From Thiohalocapsa halophila (GTDB taxonomy: Bacteria; Pseudomonadota; Gammaproteobacteria; Chromatiales; Chromatiaceae), in assembly GCF_016583825.1 (NCBI RefSeq), contig NZ_NRRV01000029.1:1-64000 (forward strand): a stretch of 64,000 nucleotides of DNA. The letters are read 5' to 3'. The position numbers were made by a program, and so were the translations under genes. Of this stretch, positions 8,876 through 16,933 are shown in pieces; the first letter of the stretch is position 1, and each line of letters opens with the position of its first letter. Under the pieces are notes generated by a model that had not been told where the DNA came from, did no database searches, and saw nothing but the letters and a program-made list of their open reading frames with translations.

Positions 8876-11737
8876 GTGACCGACTACAAGCACACCCTGA
8901 ACCTACCGAAGACCGGCTTCCCGATGAAGGCCAACCTGGCCCAGCGGGAGCCGGAGATGCTCAAACGCTGGGAGGCGGACGACGTCTACGGCCGGGTGCG
9001 CGCCGCCCGCGCCGGCGCCGAGCGATTCGTGCTGCACGACGGGCCGCCCTATGCCAACGGCGAGATCCACATCGGCCACGCCGTCAACAAGGTGCTGAAG
9101 GACATCATCGTCAAGGCGCGCACGCTGGACGGCCTGGATGCACCCTATGTGCCGGGCTGGGACTGCCACGGGCTCCCTATCGAGCTGCAAGTGGAGCGCA
9201 AAAAGGGCAAGCCCGGGCAGAAGATCAGCGAGACCCAGTTCCGCCGCGCCTGCCGCGACTATGCCGCCCGGCAGGTGGACGGCCAGCGCACGGACTTCAA
9301 GCGCCTGGGCGTGCTCGGCGACTGGGACCACCCGTATCTGACCATGGACTACCGCTTCGAGGCGGACATCGTGCGGTCGCTGGCGCGCATCTACGCGCGC
9401 GGGCACATCCACCAGGGCAGCAAGCCCGTGCACTGGTGCATCGACTGCGGCTCGGCGCTGGCCGAGGCCGAGGTGGAATACGCCGATAAGACCTCCATGG
9501 CCATCGACGTGCGCTTTCGGGTGCTGGACGAGGAGGCGCTCTTCGCCCGCTGCCACGCGGTGCCGGACGGCCATGGCGACGGGCCCATGTCGGTGGTCAT
9601 CTGGACCACCACCCCCTGGACCCTGCCGGCCAACCAGGCCGTGGCGCTGAGCCCGGAGCTGGAATACGCGCTGGTGCAAACGGACGGTCAGGGGGCAACG
9701 GAGCACGGGCGCGAGCGCCTGCTGGTTGCGGAGGGCCTGCTGCGCGACACCATGGACCGCTGGGGCATCGAGCACTACCGGGTCATCGCCTACGGCCGCG
9801 GCGACGCCTTCGAGGGCTTGAAGCTCCAACATCCCTTCTACGACCGCGAGGTGCCCGTCATCCTCGGCGAGCACGTGACCCTGGAGGCCGGCACCGGCGC
9901 CGTGCACACCGCCCCCGGCCACGGCCTGGACGACTACATCGTCGGCAGCCGCTACAAGCTCGCCGTGGACAACCCGGTGGGCGGCGACGGGCGCTTCCTG
10001 CCGGACACGCCGCTGTTTGCCGGGGAGTCGGTCTGGGACGCCAACGAGCAGGTGGTGGAGACGCTGAAGGCCCGCGGCGCCCTGCTCTTGGGCTCGCGCT
10101 TTCAGCACAGCTATCCGCATTGCTGGCGGCACAAGACGCCCATCATCTTCCGCGCCACGGCGCAGTGGTTCATCGGCATGGACCAGCAGGGGCTGCGCGC
10201 GGAGGCCCTGGAGGAGATCGCCCAGGTACGCTGGATGCCGGATTGGGGTCAGTCACGCATCGACGCCATGGTGCGCAACCGCCCGGACTGGTGCATCTCG
10301 CGCCAGCGCACCTGGGGCGTGCCCATTGCGCTGCTGGTGCACAAGCACACGGGTGAGCTGCACCCGCGAAGCGAAGAGCTGATGGCGGCCGTCGCCGAGC
10401 GCATCGAGCAGCAGGGCATCGACGCCTGGTTCCAGCTACACCCGGCGGACCTGCTCGGCGAGGCCGAAGGCGCCGACTACGAGAAGGTCCAGGACACGCT
10501 GGATGTCTGGTTCGACTCCGGCGTCACCCATGCCTGTGTGCTGGAGCGCGACGACCCCGAGCACGGCTGGCCCGGCCTGTCCGCCCCCGCGGACCTCTAC
10601 CTGGAGGGCTCGGACCAGCACCGCGGCTGGTTCCAGTCGAGCCTGCTCACCTCCGTGGCCATGACCGGGCACGCGCCCTACCGCCAAGTGCTGACCCACG
10701 GCTTCACCGTGGACCAACAGGGGCGCAAGATGTCCAAGTCCCTGGGCAACGTGGTACGCCCGCAGGACGTCATGAAGACCCTGGGCGCCGACATCATTCG
10801 CCTGTGGGTAGCCGCCACGGACTACCGCGCCGAGATGGCCGTCTCCGATGAGATCCTGAAGCGCACCGCCGACGCCTACCGGCGCATCCGCAACACGGCC
10901 CGCTTCCTGCTCGCCAACCTGCACGGCTTCGACCCGGCGACGGACCTCGTGGCCGCCGCGGACATGATCGAGCTGGACCGCTGGGCGGTGGACCGCGCGC
11001 ATCAGCTCCAGCAGCAGATCACGGCCGCCTACCAGGACTACCAGTTCCACCAGATCTACCACCGCCTGCACAACTTCTGTGTCGTGGACATGGGCGGCTT
11101 CTACCTGGACGTCATCAAAGACCGCCAATACACCACGCAGGCGGACAGCCTGCCGCGGCGCTCCTGCCAGACGGCCATGTATCACATCGTCGAGGCCATG
11201 AGCCGCTGGCTCGCGCCCATCCTGAGCTTCACCGCGGACGAGCTCTGGCAGCATATCCCCGGCGAGCGCGACGCCCACGTCTTCACCGCCACCTGGTACG
11301 ACGGCCTGTTTCCCCTGGATGCGGACGACCCCTATGACCGCGCGCTCTGGACGCAGGCGCTCGCCGTGCGCACCGCCGTCGGCAGGCATCTGGAGGCCGC
11401 CCGCAAGGACGGCGTCATCGGCGCCTCGCTGGACGCCGAAGTGGACCTCTACTGCGCACCAGACTTGGCCGAGACCCTGGCGCGCCTCGGCGACGAGCTG
11501 CGCTTTGTGCTGATCACCTCCGAGGCCAGGGTGCATCCGCTCGCGGCGCGCCCGGCCGACGCCGCCGACACGGATGTCGACGGACTCGCGGTGCGGGTGA
11601 GCCCGAGCCCGCATCCCAAGTGCGTGCGCTGCTGGCACCATCGTGAGGACGTCGGCATCGATGCCGCCCACCCCGAGCTCTGCGGGCGCTGTGTCGACAA
11701 CGTGGCGGGCGACGGCGAGCAGCGCCGGTTCGCCTGA
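8876..11737 (+). CDS. ileS: Isoleucyl-tRNA synthetase
   Basis: This cytoplasmic enzyme charges tRNA-Ile. The 953 residues match the bacterial type. They include [19 protein letters not shown] with the HIGH motif near residue 67, WDCHGLPIE, editing-domain blocks ([12 protein letters not shown] and [12 protein letters not shown]), [13 protein letters not shown], and KMSKSLGNV as the second catalytic signature near residue 620. The C-terminal zinc finger is complete (CVRCWHH ... CGRCVDNV). The start is GTG at 8876, giving [21 protein letters not shown], the expected N-terminus. The usual neighbours ribF and lspA are absent, so the gene stands alone. Confidence 0.97.
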   Translation: MTDYKHTLNLPKTGFPMKANLAQREPEMLKRWEADDVYGRVRAARAGAERFVLHDGPPYANGEIHIGHAVNKVLKDIIVKARTLDGLDAPYVPGWDCHGLPIELQVERKKGKPGQKISETQFRRACRDYAARQVDGQRTDFKRLGVLGDWDHPYLTMDYRFEADIVRSLARIYARGHIHQGSKPVHWCIDCGSALAEAEVEYADKTSMAIDVRFRVLDEEALFARCHAVPDGHGDGPMSVVIWTTTPWTLPANQAVALSPELEYALVQTDGQGATEHGRERLLVAEGLLRDTMDRWGIEHYRVIAYGRGDAFEGLKLQHPFYDREVPVILGEHVTLEAGTGAVHTAPGHGLDDYIVGSRYKLAVDNPVGGDGRFLPDTPLFAGESVWDANEQVVETLKARGALLLGSRFQHSYPHCWRHKTPIIFRATAQWFIGMDQQGLRAEALEEIAQVRWMPDWGQSRIDAMVRNRPDWCISRQRTWGVPIALLVHKHTGELHPRSEELMAAVAERIEQQGIDAWFQLHPADLLGEAEGADYEKVQDTLDVWFDSGVTHACVLERDDPEHGWPGLSAPADLYLEGSDQHRGWFQSSLLTSVAMTGHAPYRQVLTHGFTVDQQGRKMSKSLGNVVRPQDVMKTLGADIIRLWVAATDYRAEMAVSDEILKRTADAYRRIRNTARFLLANLHGFDPATDLVAAADMIELDRWAVDRAHQLQQQITAAYQDYQFHQIYHRLHNFCVVDMGGFYLDVIKDRQYTTQADSLPRRSCQTAMYHIVEAMSRWLAPILSFTADELWQHIPGERDAHVFTATWYDGLFPLDADDPYDRALWTQALAVRTAVGRHLEAARKDGVIGASLDAEVDLYCAPDLAETLARLGDELRFVLITSEARVHPLAARPADAADTDVDGLAVRVSPSPHPKCVRCWHHREDVGIDAAHPELCGRCVDNVAGDGEQRRFA

Positions 11738-11757
11738 GCCAGAGCGTCTAAACCTGC

Positions 11758-11779
11758 CCGGGGCCGACGCAGGCCCCGG
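11758..11779 (+). terminator. Hairpin after ileS
   Basis: CCGGGGCC (11758-11765), loop GACGCA, then GGCCCCGG (11772-11779) form a perfect 8-bp GC stem 20 nt after the ileS stop. No T-run follows, so it may pause polymerase or protect the 3' end rather than act as a full intrinsic terminator. Confidence 0.5.
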
Positions 11780-12232
11780 TGTTAGCGCAGGCGTCTCGCC
11801 GCCGCGCGCCGCCCTCCACCGCTGCTGCGCAGCGACTGCCCCGCCGCCGTTTCAGCTCGCAGCCCCCGCTGCACGGGCTGATGCCCCCTGCCGCCTGTGT
11901 CTTCTGCGCGTTACCGCCGTTACACCGCAGCCGGCGCGCCGCGAGTCGTTGCCGCTCGAAGGTCATTACGCCGTTCGTCGGACGGATAAACGTTTTTAAT
12001 TCAGTATCCGCCTATATTAGCGATCACATTATTACCATATTATATTCTGGTTTTCACTAATACCTACCATACAATTCCATGACAAACGCATCCCATGCAC
12101 CTTAGAAATACGCGCCATCGCCGAAGTCACTTCCATGATGCAATCACAGGCGCATTAGCAAATGCCCAATTAATGGACCGACCGGATAGGCCAAATAGAT
12201 CATTCCGATAGAAAAAAATGCACGGGCCTCGC

Positions 12233-12260
12233 TTGACTGCCTTTGTGCTGTCTATATCCT
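12233..12260 (+). promoter_or_regulatory. Possible sigma-70 promoter upstream of the sulfur cluster
   Basis: TTGACT (12233-12238) and TATCCT (12255-12260) are separated by 16 bp at the edge of the AT-rich segment and face the metallophosphoesterase gene. The match is fair, and the distance of about 440 bp to the start codon is long. Confidence 0.25.
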
Positions 12261-12699
12261 CACTGGGCGGCTGCTTGGACAAATACCGACAATGTCGCGA
12301 GCCAATGAACCGCACACCCCGGCTAAAGCCTATAAGCGCAGACTAATAGTGACCAAGCCGACGAACGGTCCAGACTCGACAAAACTTGTTCAAGCACCAG
12401 GAGCGCGCCGAGGCCATCGTGATAAAAAAGCCCGGGCATCGGCCGGCGCTCATTCACAGCGATAACCCAAACCGATGAATCCGAGAAGCATTTTGAACCG
12501 TGCACATCCGAATCAGTCTCGGTGAGTGCGACAAGACGCCGATGACAATAAGCCCGGCCCGGGTCATGACGGCCAGCGAGTCTGCCGGCCTGAGAAGGTC
12601 GGATCGAAGCGCCGCAACGAGGCAGTCTCCGCGGCGATCCAGCAAAACGGCAGCGCGATGCGTCTGCCCATAAGCCAAACCAAAGGTGGAGTGAAGCCA

Positions 12700-13713
12700 A
12701 TGTCCGAAGTGAATCAGAGCAGGCGCGAGTTCCTCGCGTTCAGTGGCAAGGCCGGCGTGGCCACGCTGGTCGCCCAAGCCGCGGGCATCAATCTCGGCAT
12801 CGTCGATGTCGTCAAAGCAGAGGCCGGCGGCAAGGTCGACCCCTTCCGCTTCGCGATCATCAGCGACGCGCACCTCTACAGCATGGACGATCACAAATTC
12901 GACCAGCAGCTGATCGACGCGGTCAACAAAGTCAACAACATGGAGCCCATGCCGGACTTCGTGATGTTCGGCGGTGACGTCGCGCAAAACGGCACCGAAG
13001 ACCAGTTGGTCAAGGGCAAAGAGATTCTCTCCAGGCTCAAAATGCCCATGAAGATCATCCCGGGCGAGCACGATTGGTATCTCGACATGGGCGAGGCCTG
13101 GCGCGGCCTGTTCGGTGACGAGACCTGGTCGTTCGACCACAAGGGCGTGCACTTCGTCGGCTTGAACTCCATCCTGGTCGAGGACTTCTGGACGCCCGCC
13201 GGTCTGTCGCCGAAGGAGCGCATGACCGTGATGGAGATGCTGGAGAGCCCGATCCCCGGCCCCTGGGGCGTGCACGAGCAGCAGCTCGAGTGGCTGGCCA
13301 AAGACGTGAAGGACCTCGCCCCGAGCACGCCGATCGTCATCTTCACCCACTCACCGCTGTGGGACTACTACCCGCGCTGGAATTTCCAGACGTCCGACGC
13401 GCCCGAGATCCGCGAAATTCTGGCGAAGTTCGACAACGTCATGTCCTATCACGGTCATGTGCATCAGACGCTGTTCAACCGCATCGGCAACATGTCGTCG
13501 GTCGCGGCCATGAGCACCTCCTGGCCCTGGCCCTACCCGCCCGTGGAGCTGGCCTACCCGGAAACCCGCATGAACCGCGCCGACCCCTCGATCGCCACCG
13601 ACGGCCAGGGCGTTCAGGTCATCGACCTGAGCGAGAGCTTCGAGGGCCTGGTGCAGTACAAGCCCTTCGAGGACTCCCTGACGCCGTTCATGCAGGACGG
13701 CTTCACGGTCTGA
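12700..13713 (+). CDS. Tat-exported calcineurin-like metallophosphoesterase
   Basis: This 337-residue protein begins with a twin-arginine signal (SRREFLAFSGKAGVATLV), so it should be exported folded to the periplasm. The metallophosphoesterase core shows SDAHL (Asp56, His58), GGDV (Asp93), GEHD (residues 122-125), FTHSP (His217) and YHGHVHQ (His251, 253, 255), the expected two-metal site. The usual Asn of GNHD is replaced by Glu123. It is much shorter than 5'-nucleotidases or SoxB and lacks their C-terminal domain. The ATG at 12700 follows a GGTGGAG ribosome site; the longer open frame from 12526 is unlikely. It opens the cluster with a SoxA-like cytochrome and SoxYZ. Because SoxB, the sulfate thiohydrolase that acts on SoxYZ, is itself of this superfamily, a hydrolytic role on SoxYZ-bound sulfur is an attractive inference but unproven. 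Confidence 0.85.
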   Translation: MSEVNQSRREFLAFSGKAGVATLVAQAAGINLGIVDVVKAEAGGKVDPFRFAIISDAHLYSMDDHKFDQQLIDAVNKVNNMEPMPDFVMFGGDVAQNGTEDQLVKGKEILSRLKMPMKIIPGEHDWYLDMGEAWRGLFGDETWSFDHKGVHFVGLNSILVEDFWTPAGLSPKERMTVMEMLESPIPGPWGVHEQQLEWLAKDVKDLAPSTPIVIFTHSPLWDYYPRWNFQTSDAPEIREILAKFDNVMSYHGHVHQTLFNRIGNMSSVAAMSTSWPWPYPPVELAYPETRMNRADPSIATDGQGVQVIDLSESFEGLVQYKPFEDSLTPFMQDGFTV

Positions 13714-13730
13714 CCCTCGCGTCATCCCGG

Positions 13731-13760
13731 GCCGGCGGTCCTCACATCAGGTCCGCCGGC
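13731..13760 (+). terminator. Hairpin after the metallophosphoesterase gene
   Basis: GCCGGCGG (13731-13738) pairs with CCGCCGGC (13753-13760), and CCT/AGG extend the stem after one mismatch. It lies 17 nt after the stop and has no T-run. It may attenuate transcription between the first two genes of the cluster. Confidence 0.45.
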
Positions 13761-13885
13761 ATCGTCCCCCGGCGACGCGCTGGGCAAAAGAGCCATGGCA
13801 CGCGCGCCATAGAACAGGGCCACTGCTCGGCCCCGAGGCGGTCGCAAGCGCCCGCCCCTCATGAACCCTGGAGGAGTCTCTCTCA

Positions 13886-14416
13886 ATGACAACACGCACT
13901 GCCATTCGTCGCGCTCTCGGCATCGGCGGCATCGTCGCAGCGACTGTCGTCGCCAGCACGGTCTTCGCCCGCCCGCCCTTCACCGAGGAAGAGCTCGAGG
14001 CGCAGATGGACAGCCTCTACCAGGCCATCCAGACCGGCTACGACCTCTGGCACGGCAGCGAGCCGAGCATGACCAGCAACGGCCTCGCCTGCGCCAACTG
14101 TCATCCGGATACCGCCGCCTCCAACCCCCAGACCTTCCCCAAGTACATGACCATGTACGGCGAGGTGGTGCCCTGGCAGGAAATGGTGAATTGGTGCATC
14201 GAGAACCCGCAGCTGGGCGAGCGGCTGGATCCCACATCGGCGGAGATGACCGCGATCAAGGCCTACGCGATGTATCTGCATCGCGGGCTGCCGATCGAGC
14301 CCGGCCTCGCATCCGAGCAGACCGCGGGCGTGCCGGTTGCATTCGGCACTGGCTTCAAGCGTGAGCCGACGGGTCTGGGCGTCGACACCCGCGAGTACGA
14401 GCCCGAGCGCCGCTGA
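13886..14416 (+). CDS. Periplasmic monoheme c-type cytochrome, SoxA/TsdA-like
   Basis: This 176-residue protein has a Sec signal peptide (hydrophobic 11-26, cleavage near VFA-RPP) and one heme c motif, CANCH at 69-73. After the heme comes a block ending MVNWCIENPQLGERL. Its position resembles the region of SoxA and TsdA cytochromes in which a cysteine is the second heme ligand and the active-site thiol, so Cys104 is a candidate ligand. The helix MTAIKAYAMYLHRGLPIEPG also fits this group. A strong GGAGGAG ribosome site precedes the ATG at 13886. It sits between the metallophosphoesterase and the Lcl/SoxYZ genes. A role in loading a sulfur substrate onto SoxY or in electron uptake from it is inference. 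Genuine SoxA is longer and pairs with SoxX, which is not in the window. Confidence 0.8.
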   Translation: MTTRTAIRRALGIGGIVAATVVASTVFARPPFTEEELEAQMDSLYQAIQTGYDLWHGSEPSMTSNGLACANCHPDTAASNPQTFPKYMTMYGEVVPWQEMVNWCIENPQLGERLDPTSAEMTAIKAYAMYLHRGLPIEPGLASEQTAGVPVAFGTGFKREPTGLGVDTREYEPERR

Positions 14417-14530
14417 GACCCCTAGCTGGTCCAGCGCGGCCACCCGGGCCGATCACGGGGCGACGGAGCGCCCCGCATGCGTCAAATCTTGTTGACGCGC
14501 AACCGGCGGATGCCCACCGAACAGAATGCT

Positions 14531-15052
14531 ATGCGTATTCCCCTAGTTTTGCTGCTGCTGCCGGGCCTGACGACGGCGCTCGCCGACCAGCGCTGCGACA
14601 CGAGCCAGCACCCGCGCTCGGCCCCCACCGAGCGCTTCACCGTCAACGGTGACGGCACCGTCACCGACAAGGCGTCCGGGCTCATGTGGATGCGCTGCGC
14701 ATTGGGCCAGGACTGGAACGGCGAGACCTGTGTCGGCAACGCCGAGGACTATGCCTGGTCCTCGACCCGGACCGCCGCCGCCGCCGTCAATGCGAGCGGC
14801 GAGCACTTCTTCAGCGATTGGCGCGTGCCCGGCCTGCGCGACCTCGCCATGATCGTCGAGCGCGAGTGCGAGAACCCGCGCATCAATCTAACGATATTCC
14901 CCAACACCGCGCCGGCGTTCTTTTGGACCAAGAGCGTGCGCGAGGAGGACCCGCAGAGCCAGGCCTACGCATTGAGCTTCGGCCCCGAGGGCGTGGAGCC
15001 GCACGCCAAGACGCTGTCGCACCACCTGCGCTTGGTGCGCACCGCGCAATGA
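14531..15052 (+). CDS. Secreted Lcl-domain (DUF1566) protein
   Basis: This is a protein of about 173 residues with a clear signal peptide (MRIPLVLLLLPGLTTALA). The mature part contains the Lcl_C (DUF1566) pattern: VNGDGTVTDKASGLMWMRC, then a segment with SDWRVPGLRDLAMIVE and a last strand FFWTKSV ... AYALSFG. The domain occurs in lectin-like and surface proteins of many bacteria and has no settled function. The frame is open from 14477, but the signal peptide points to the ATG at 14531. Its TGA overlaps the ATG of the next gene (ATGA at 15049-15052), implying translational coupling with SoxY and a shared function. Four cysteines, including Cys of MRC and ETC, may form disulfides in the periplasm. 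Confidence 0.75.
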   Translation: MRIPLVLLLLPGLTTALADQRCDTSQHPRSAPTERFTVNGDGTVTDKASGLMWMRCALGQDWNGETCVGNAEDYAWSSTRTAAAAVNASGEHFFSDWRVPGLRDLAMIVERECENPRINLTIFPNTAPAFFWTKSVREEDPQSQAYALSFGPEGVEPHAKTLSHHLRLVRTAQ

Positions 15053-15540
15053 CGCAGGTCCCGGAAACACCCCGCGGCGCCGGGCGGCGCCCGGACCAAG
15101 GTCGACGGCGCTTGGCGCAGCGCACGGCCGGACTCGTCCTGATGGGCTGCGGTGTGCAGCGACTGGCGCGTGCCGACATTCTGCCGCCGGTCGGTGCCGT
15201 GAATGCGGCCCTGGCGGCGCTGGGCGCGGGCACCGAGGCCGGCGCCATCGAGGCGCCCGAGCGCGTCCAGCTGACCCTGCCACAGCGCATCGAGAACGGC
15301 GCCGTCGTTCCCGTGACCGTGGAGGCCAGGCTCCCCGATGTGCGCAACGTCTATGTGCTGGCGGACATGAACCCGACGCCCGTTGCCGCTGCGTTTCGTC
15401 TGGGCGCCGGTCTGGCCCCACGCCTGTCCGTGCGCGTCAAGCTCGCCGGCAGCGGGCGCGTCTATGGGGCCGTGCGAACTGCCGACGGCCTCTACTGGAC
15501 GGGCGCAGACGCCACGGTCACCGTCGGCGGCTGTCGCTGA
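15049..15540 (+). CDS. soxY: SoxY-like sulfur carrier protein
   Basis: This 163-residue protein matches SoxY, the periplasmic protein that carries sulfur intermediates on a C-terminal cysteine. The N-terminus (GRRRLAQRTAGLVLMGCG) resembles a Tat signal of the type SoxY uses. The middle strands (QLTLPQRIENGAVVPVTVEA, VYVLADMNPTPVAAAF) and the tail VTVGGCR fit the family. The tail is unusual: the common end is GGCGG, while here Cys162 is followed by a single Arg. The gene begins inside the stop of the Lcl gene and is followed after 31 bp by soxZ. No soxB, soxX or soxCD is near, so this is a truncated Sox set. Confidence 0.85.
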   Translation: MTQVPETPRGAGRRPDQGRRRLAQRTAGLVLMGCGVQRLARADILPPVGAVNAALAALGAGTEAGAIEAPERVQLTLPQRIENGAVVPVTVEARLPDVRNVYVLADMNPTPVAAAFRLGAGLAPRLSVRVKLAGSGRVYGAVRTADGLYWTGADATVTVGGCR

Positions 15541-15571
15541 CGGCAGCAACCGCCCGCGCCGGCTTGCCATC

Positions 15572-15883
15572 ATGTCCGACGAGATACGCATCCGCAGCAG
15601 ACGCCGGGACGGCGGCGTCGACGTCATGGTGCTCATGCTGCACCCGATGGAATCCGGGCTGCGGAAAGACGCGCAAGGGCGGCCAGTCGGCGCCCACTAC
15701 ATCACGGCAGCGACCGTCCTGGTCGACGACCGGATGGTTTTGGAGGCCGAGCTTGGCATCACAGTCGCCCGGGACCCGTTGCTGCAGTTCCGACTGGAAG
15801 CGCTCCCGACGGGCGCGAGACTACGCGTCCAGTGGCGCGACAATCGGGGGGAACAACAAGTCGCGGAAGCGGACCTGGCCTGA
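15572..15883 (+). CDS. soxZ: SoxZ-like partner of the sulfur carrier
   Basis: This 103-residue protein matches SoxZ: EIRIRSRRRDGGVDVMVLM, then HPMESGLRKDAQGRPVGAHY and DPLLQFRLEALPTGARLRV, an immunoglobulin-like fold that binds SoxY and presents its cysteine arm. It has no signal peptide, as usual, because SoxZ is carried out by the Tat signal of SoxY. The start ATG at 15572 gives the normal length. It follows soxY in the same operon. A 179-bp gap separates it from the HiPIP gene. Confidence 0.87.
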   Translation: MSDEIRIRSRRRDGGVDVMVLMLHPMESGLRKDAQGRPVGAHYITAATVLVDDRMVLEAELGITVARDPLLQFRLEALPTGARLRVQWRDNRGEQQVAEADLA

Positions 15884-16062
15884 GAATAGGGCCGCTAGCC
15901 GATCCCGACGCCAGAACAAAGACCACAAATCGAGCGCGCCGAGAGGACCGCGGCACACCCGCTCACACGTCAGCGGTACCTCCCGGCCCAGGATCCTGGC
16001 GGCTGCGGGTACCGCACTCACACAACCATCGATAACACCAGCCAAAGCGAGGAGCTAAAGCC

Positions 16063-16389
16063 ATGAACCCCATTGATCGCCGCAAATTCCTGATGCAGGT
16101 CGCCGCCGGTGCCTCGGCGCTGACCCTCGCCCGCTTCGTCGGCGCCGAGGAGGCCAAGCCGGACCTCGACCCCAACGATGCCTACGCCATGGCCATGGGC
16201 TTCGTGACCGACACCGCCAATGCCGATGCCGAGAAGTTCCCCAAGCACAGTGCTGACCAGTCCTGCGCCAACTGCCAGCTGTTCCAGGGCCCGGACGGCG
16301 CCGAGAAGGGTCCCTGCTCCTTCTTCGGCGGCCGCCAGGTGCCGGCGACCGGCTGGTGCCGAAACTTCAAGCCCAAGAACGCGGCCTAG
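16063..16389 (+). CDS. hip: High-potential iron-sulfur protein (HiPIP)
   Basis: This 108-residue protein starts with a Tat signal (DRRKFLMQVAAGASALTLA), as HiPIPs do because they fold with their [4Fe-4S] cluster before export. The four cluster cysteines are Cys68 and Cys71 (CANCQLF), Cys85 (GPCSFFGG) and Cys99 (TGWCRNF), in the standard spacing. HiPIPs are periplasmic electron carriers that reduce the tetraheme cytochrome of the reaction centre in many purple bacteria. A strong GAGGAG ribosome site precedes the ATG. The next gene downstream is the PufC-domain protein, its likely partner, which strengthens the view that the cluster forms an electron chain. Confidence 0.95.
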   Translation: MNPIDRRKFLMQVAAGASALTLARFVGAEEAKPDLDPNDAYAMAMGFVTDTANADAEKFPKHSADQSCANCQLFQGPDGAEKGPCSFFGGRQVPATGWCRNFKPKNAA

Positions 16390-16933
16390 GAAGCCGCCGA
16401 CTATTGGCCTTGTCTTACCAAGAGAAGCGCCACTCGATCGAGCTTGCCCTGGCGGCAGCGCAGCGAGCGCTCGGCACAAGCGGCCACTGCGGGCGGCGCC
16501 GGATGCGCCGCACCGACAAGGACGGTGACGACGCGCAAGACCAGGGGCGTCTGCGCCGGCGCAGTCGGCACTCTAGCCAAGACAGCCGCGAGCAGAGACA
16601 AGGCTGCCCTACATCAGCTCGGCATTCATATGCATTGACAATAATCAACGTCAGGCTAGGCTCAGCTCAGGGCCTGAAGATTGGCCATTCATGCAAAATC
16701 CGACAAGGCATTCGGCATTGGCCCGGAAAGGGCGTTGTTTCGAGTGCCTGAGCAGTCAGCGGGCCTGCGCTAGAAGACAGGGCCGCTGCAATTGCGGGGC
16801 GTACTGCCCTGCATTGGCGACACCGATCCGTCGGTGTTGCTCAGAAAGGGCGTAGGCGGGCGCCCGGCTGCCATACCCAACACACCCGCCGAACGCGCGC
16901 CCTCGGGCGCGACCGACCATCGGAGGCTTCCAA
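16390..16933. other. Intergenic region between HiPIP and the PufC fusion gene
   Basis: This is 544 bp. An open frame crosses it (16356-16751) but has no family features. It holds a consensus-like -35 at 16635, a perfect 7-bp hairpin (ACACCGA at 16820-16826, TCGGTGT at 16831-16837, loop TCCG) and, at 16922, the strong GGAGG site of the next gene. The hairpin is in the leader and could be an operator or mRNA structure. Confidence 0.5.
16635..16662 (+). promoter_or_regulatory. Possible sigma-70 promoter of the PufC fusion gene
   Basis: A perfect TTGACA (16635-16640) is followed after 16 bp by TAGGCT (16657-16662), a weak -10. If used, the gene has its own promoter and a leader of about 270 nt containing the 16820-16837 hairpin. 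Confidence 0.3.

Larger units (their letters stand above)
11738..12699. other. Long intergenic region with an AT-rich segment
   Basis: This is 962 bp with no gene I can support. The first 240 bp are GC-rich and hold the ileS hairpin. From about 11985 to 12260 the base composition changes sharply to AT-rich, with stretches such as CACATTATTACCATATTATA and GATAGAAAAAAATG, unlike the rest of the window. Two short minus-strand open frames (12127-12315 and 12323-12700) show no recognisable features. The segment precedes the sulfur-oxidation cluster and may be a regulatory region or a remnant of inserted DNA. Confidence 0.55.

Noticed and set aside
12127-12315. 62-residue minus-strand frame in the AT-rich segment
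   Set aside because: No ribosome site, signal or family; kept only as a test for the AT-rich finding.
16356-16751. 131-residue frame after HiPIP
   Set aside because: Overlaps the HiPIP end and has random-looking, Arg/Ser-rich sequence.
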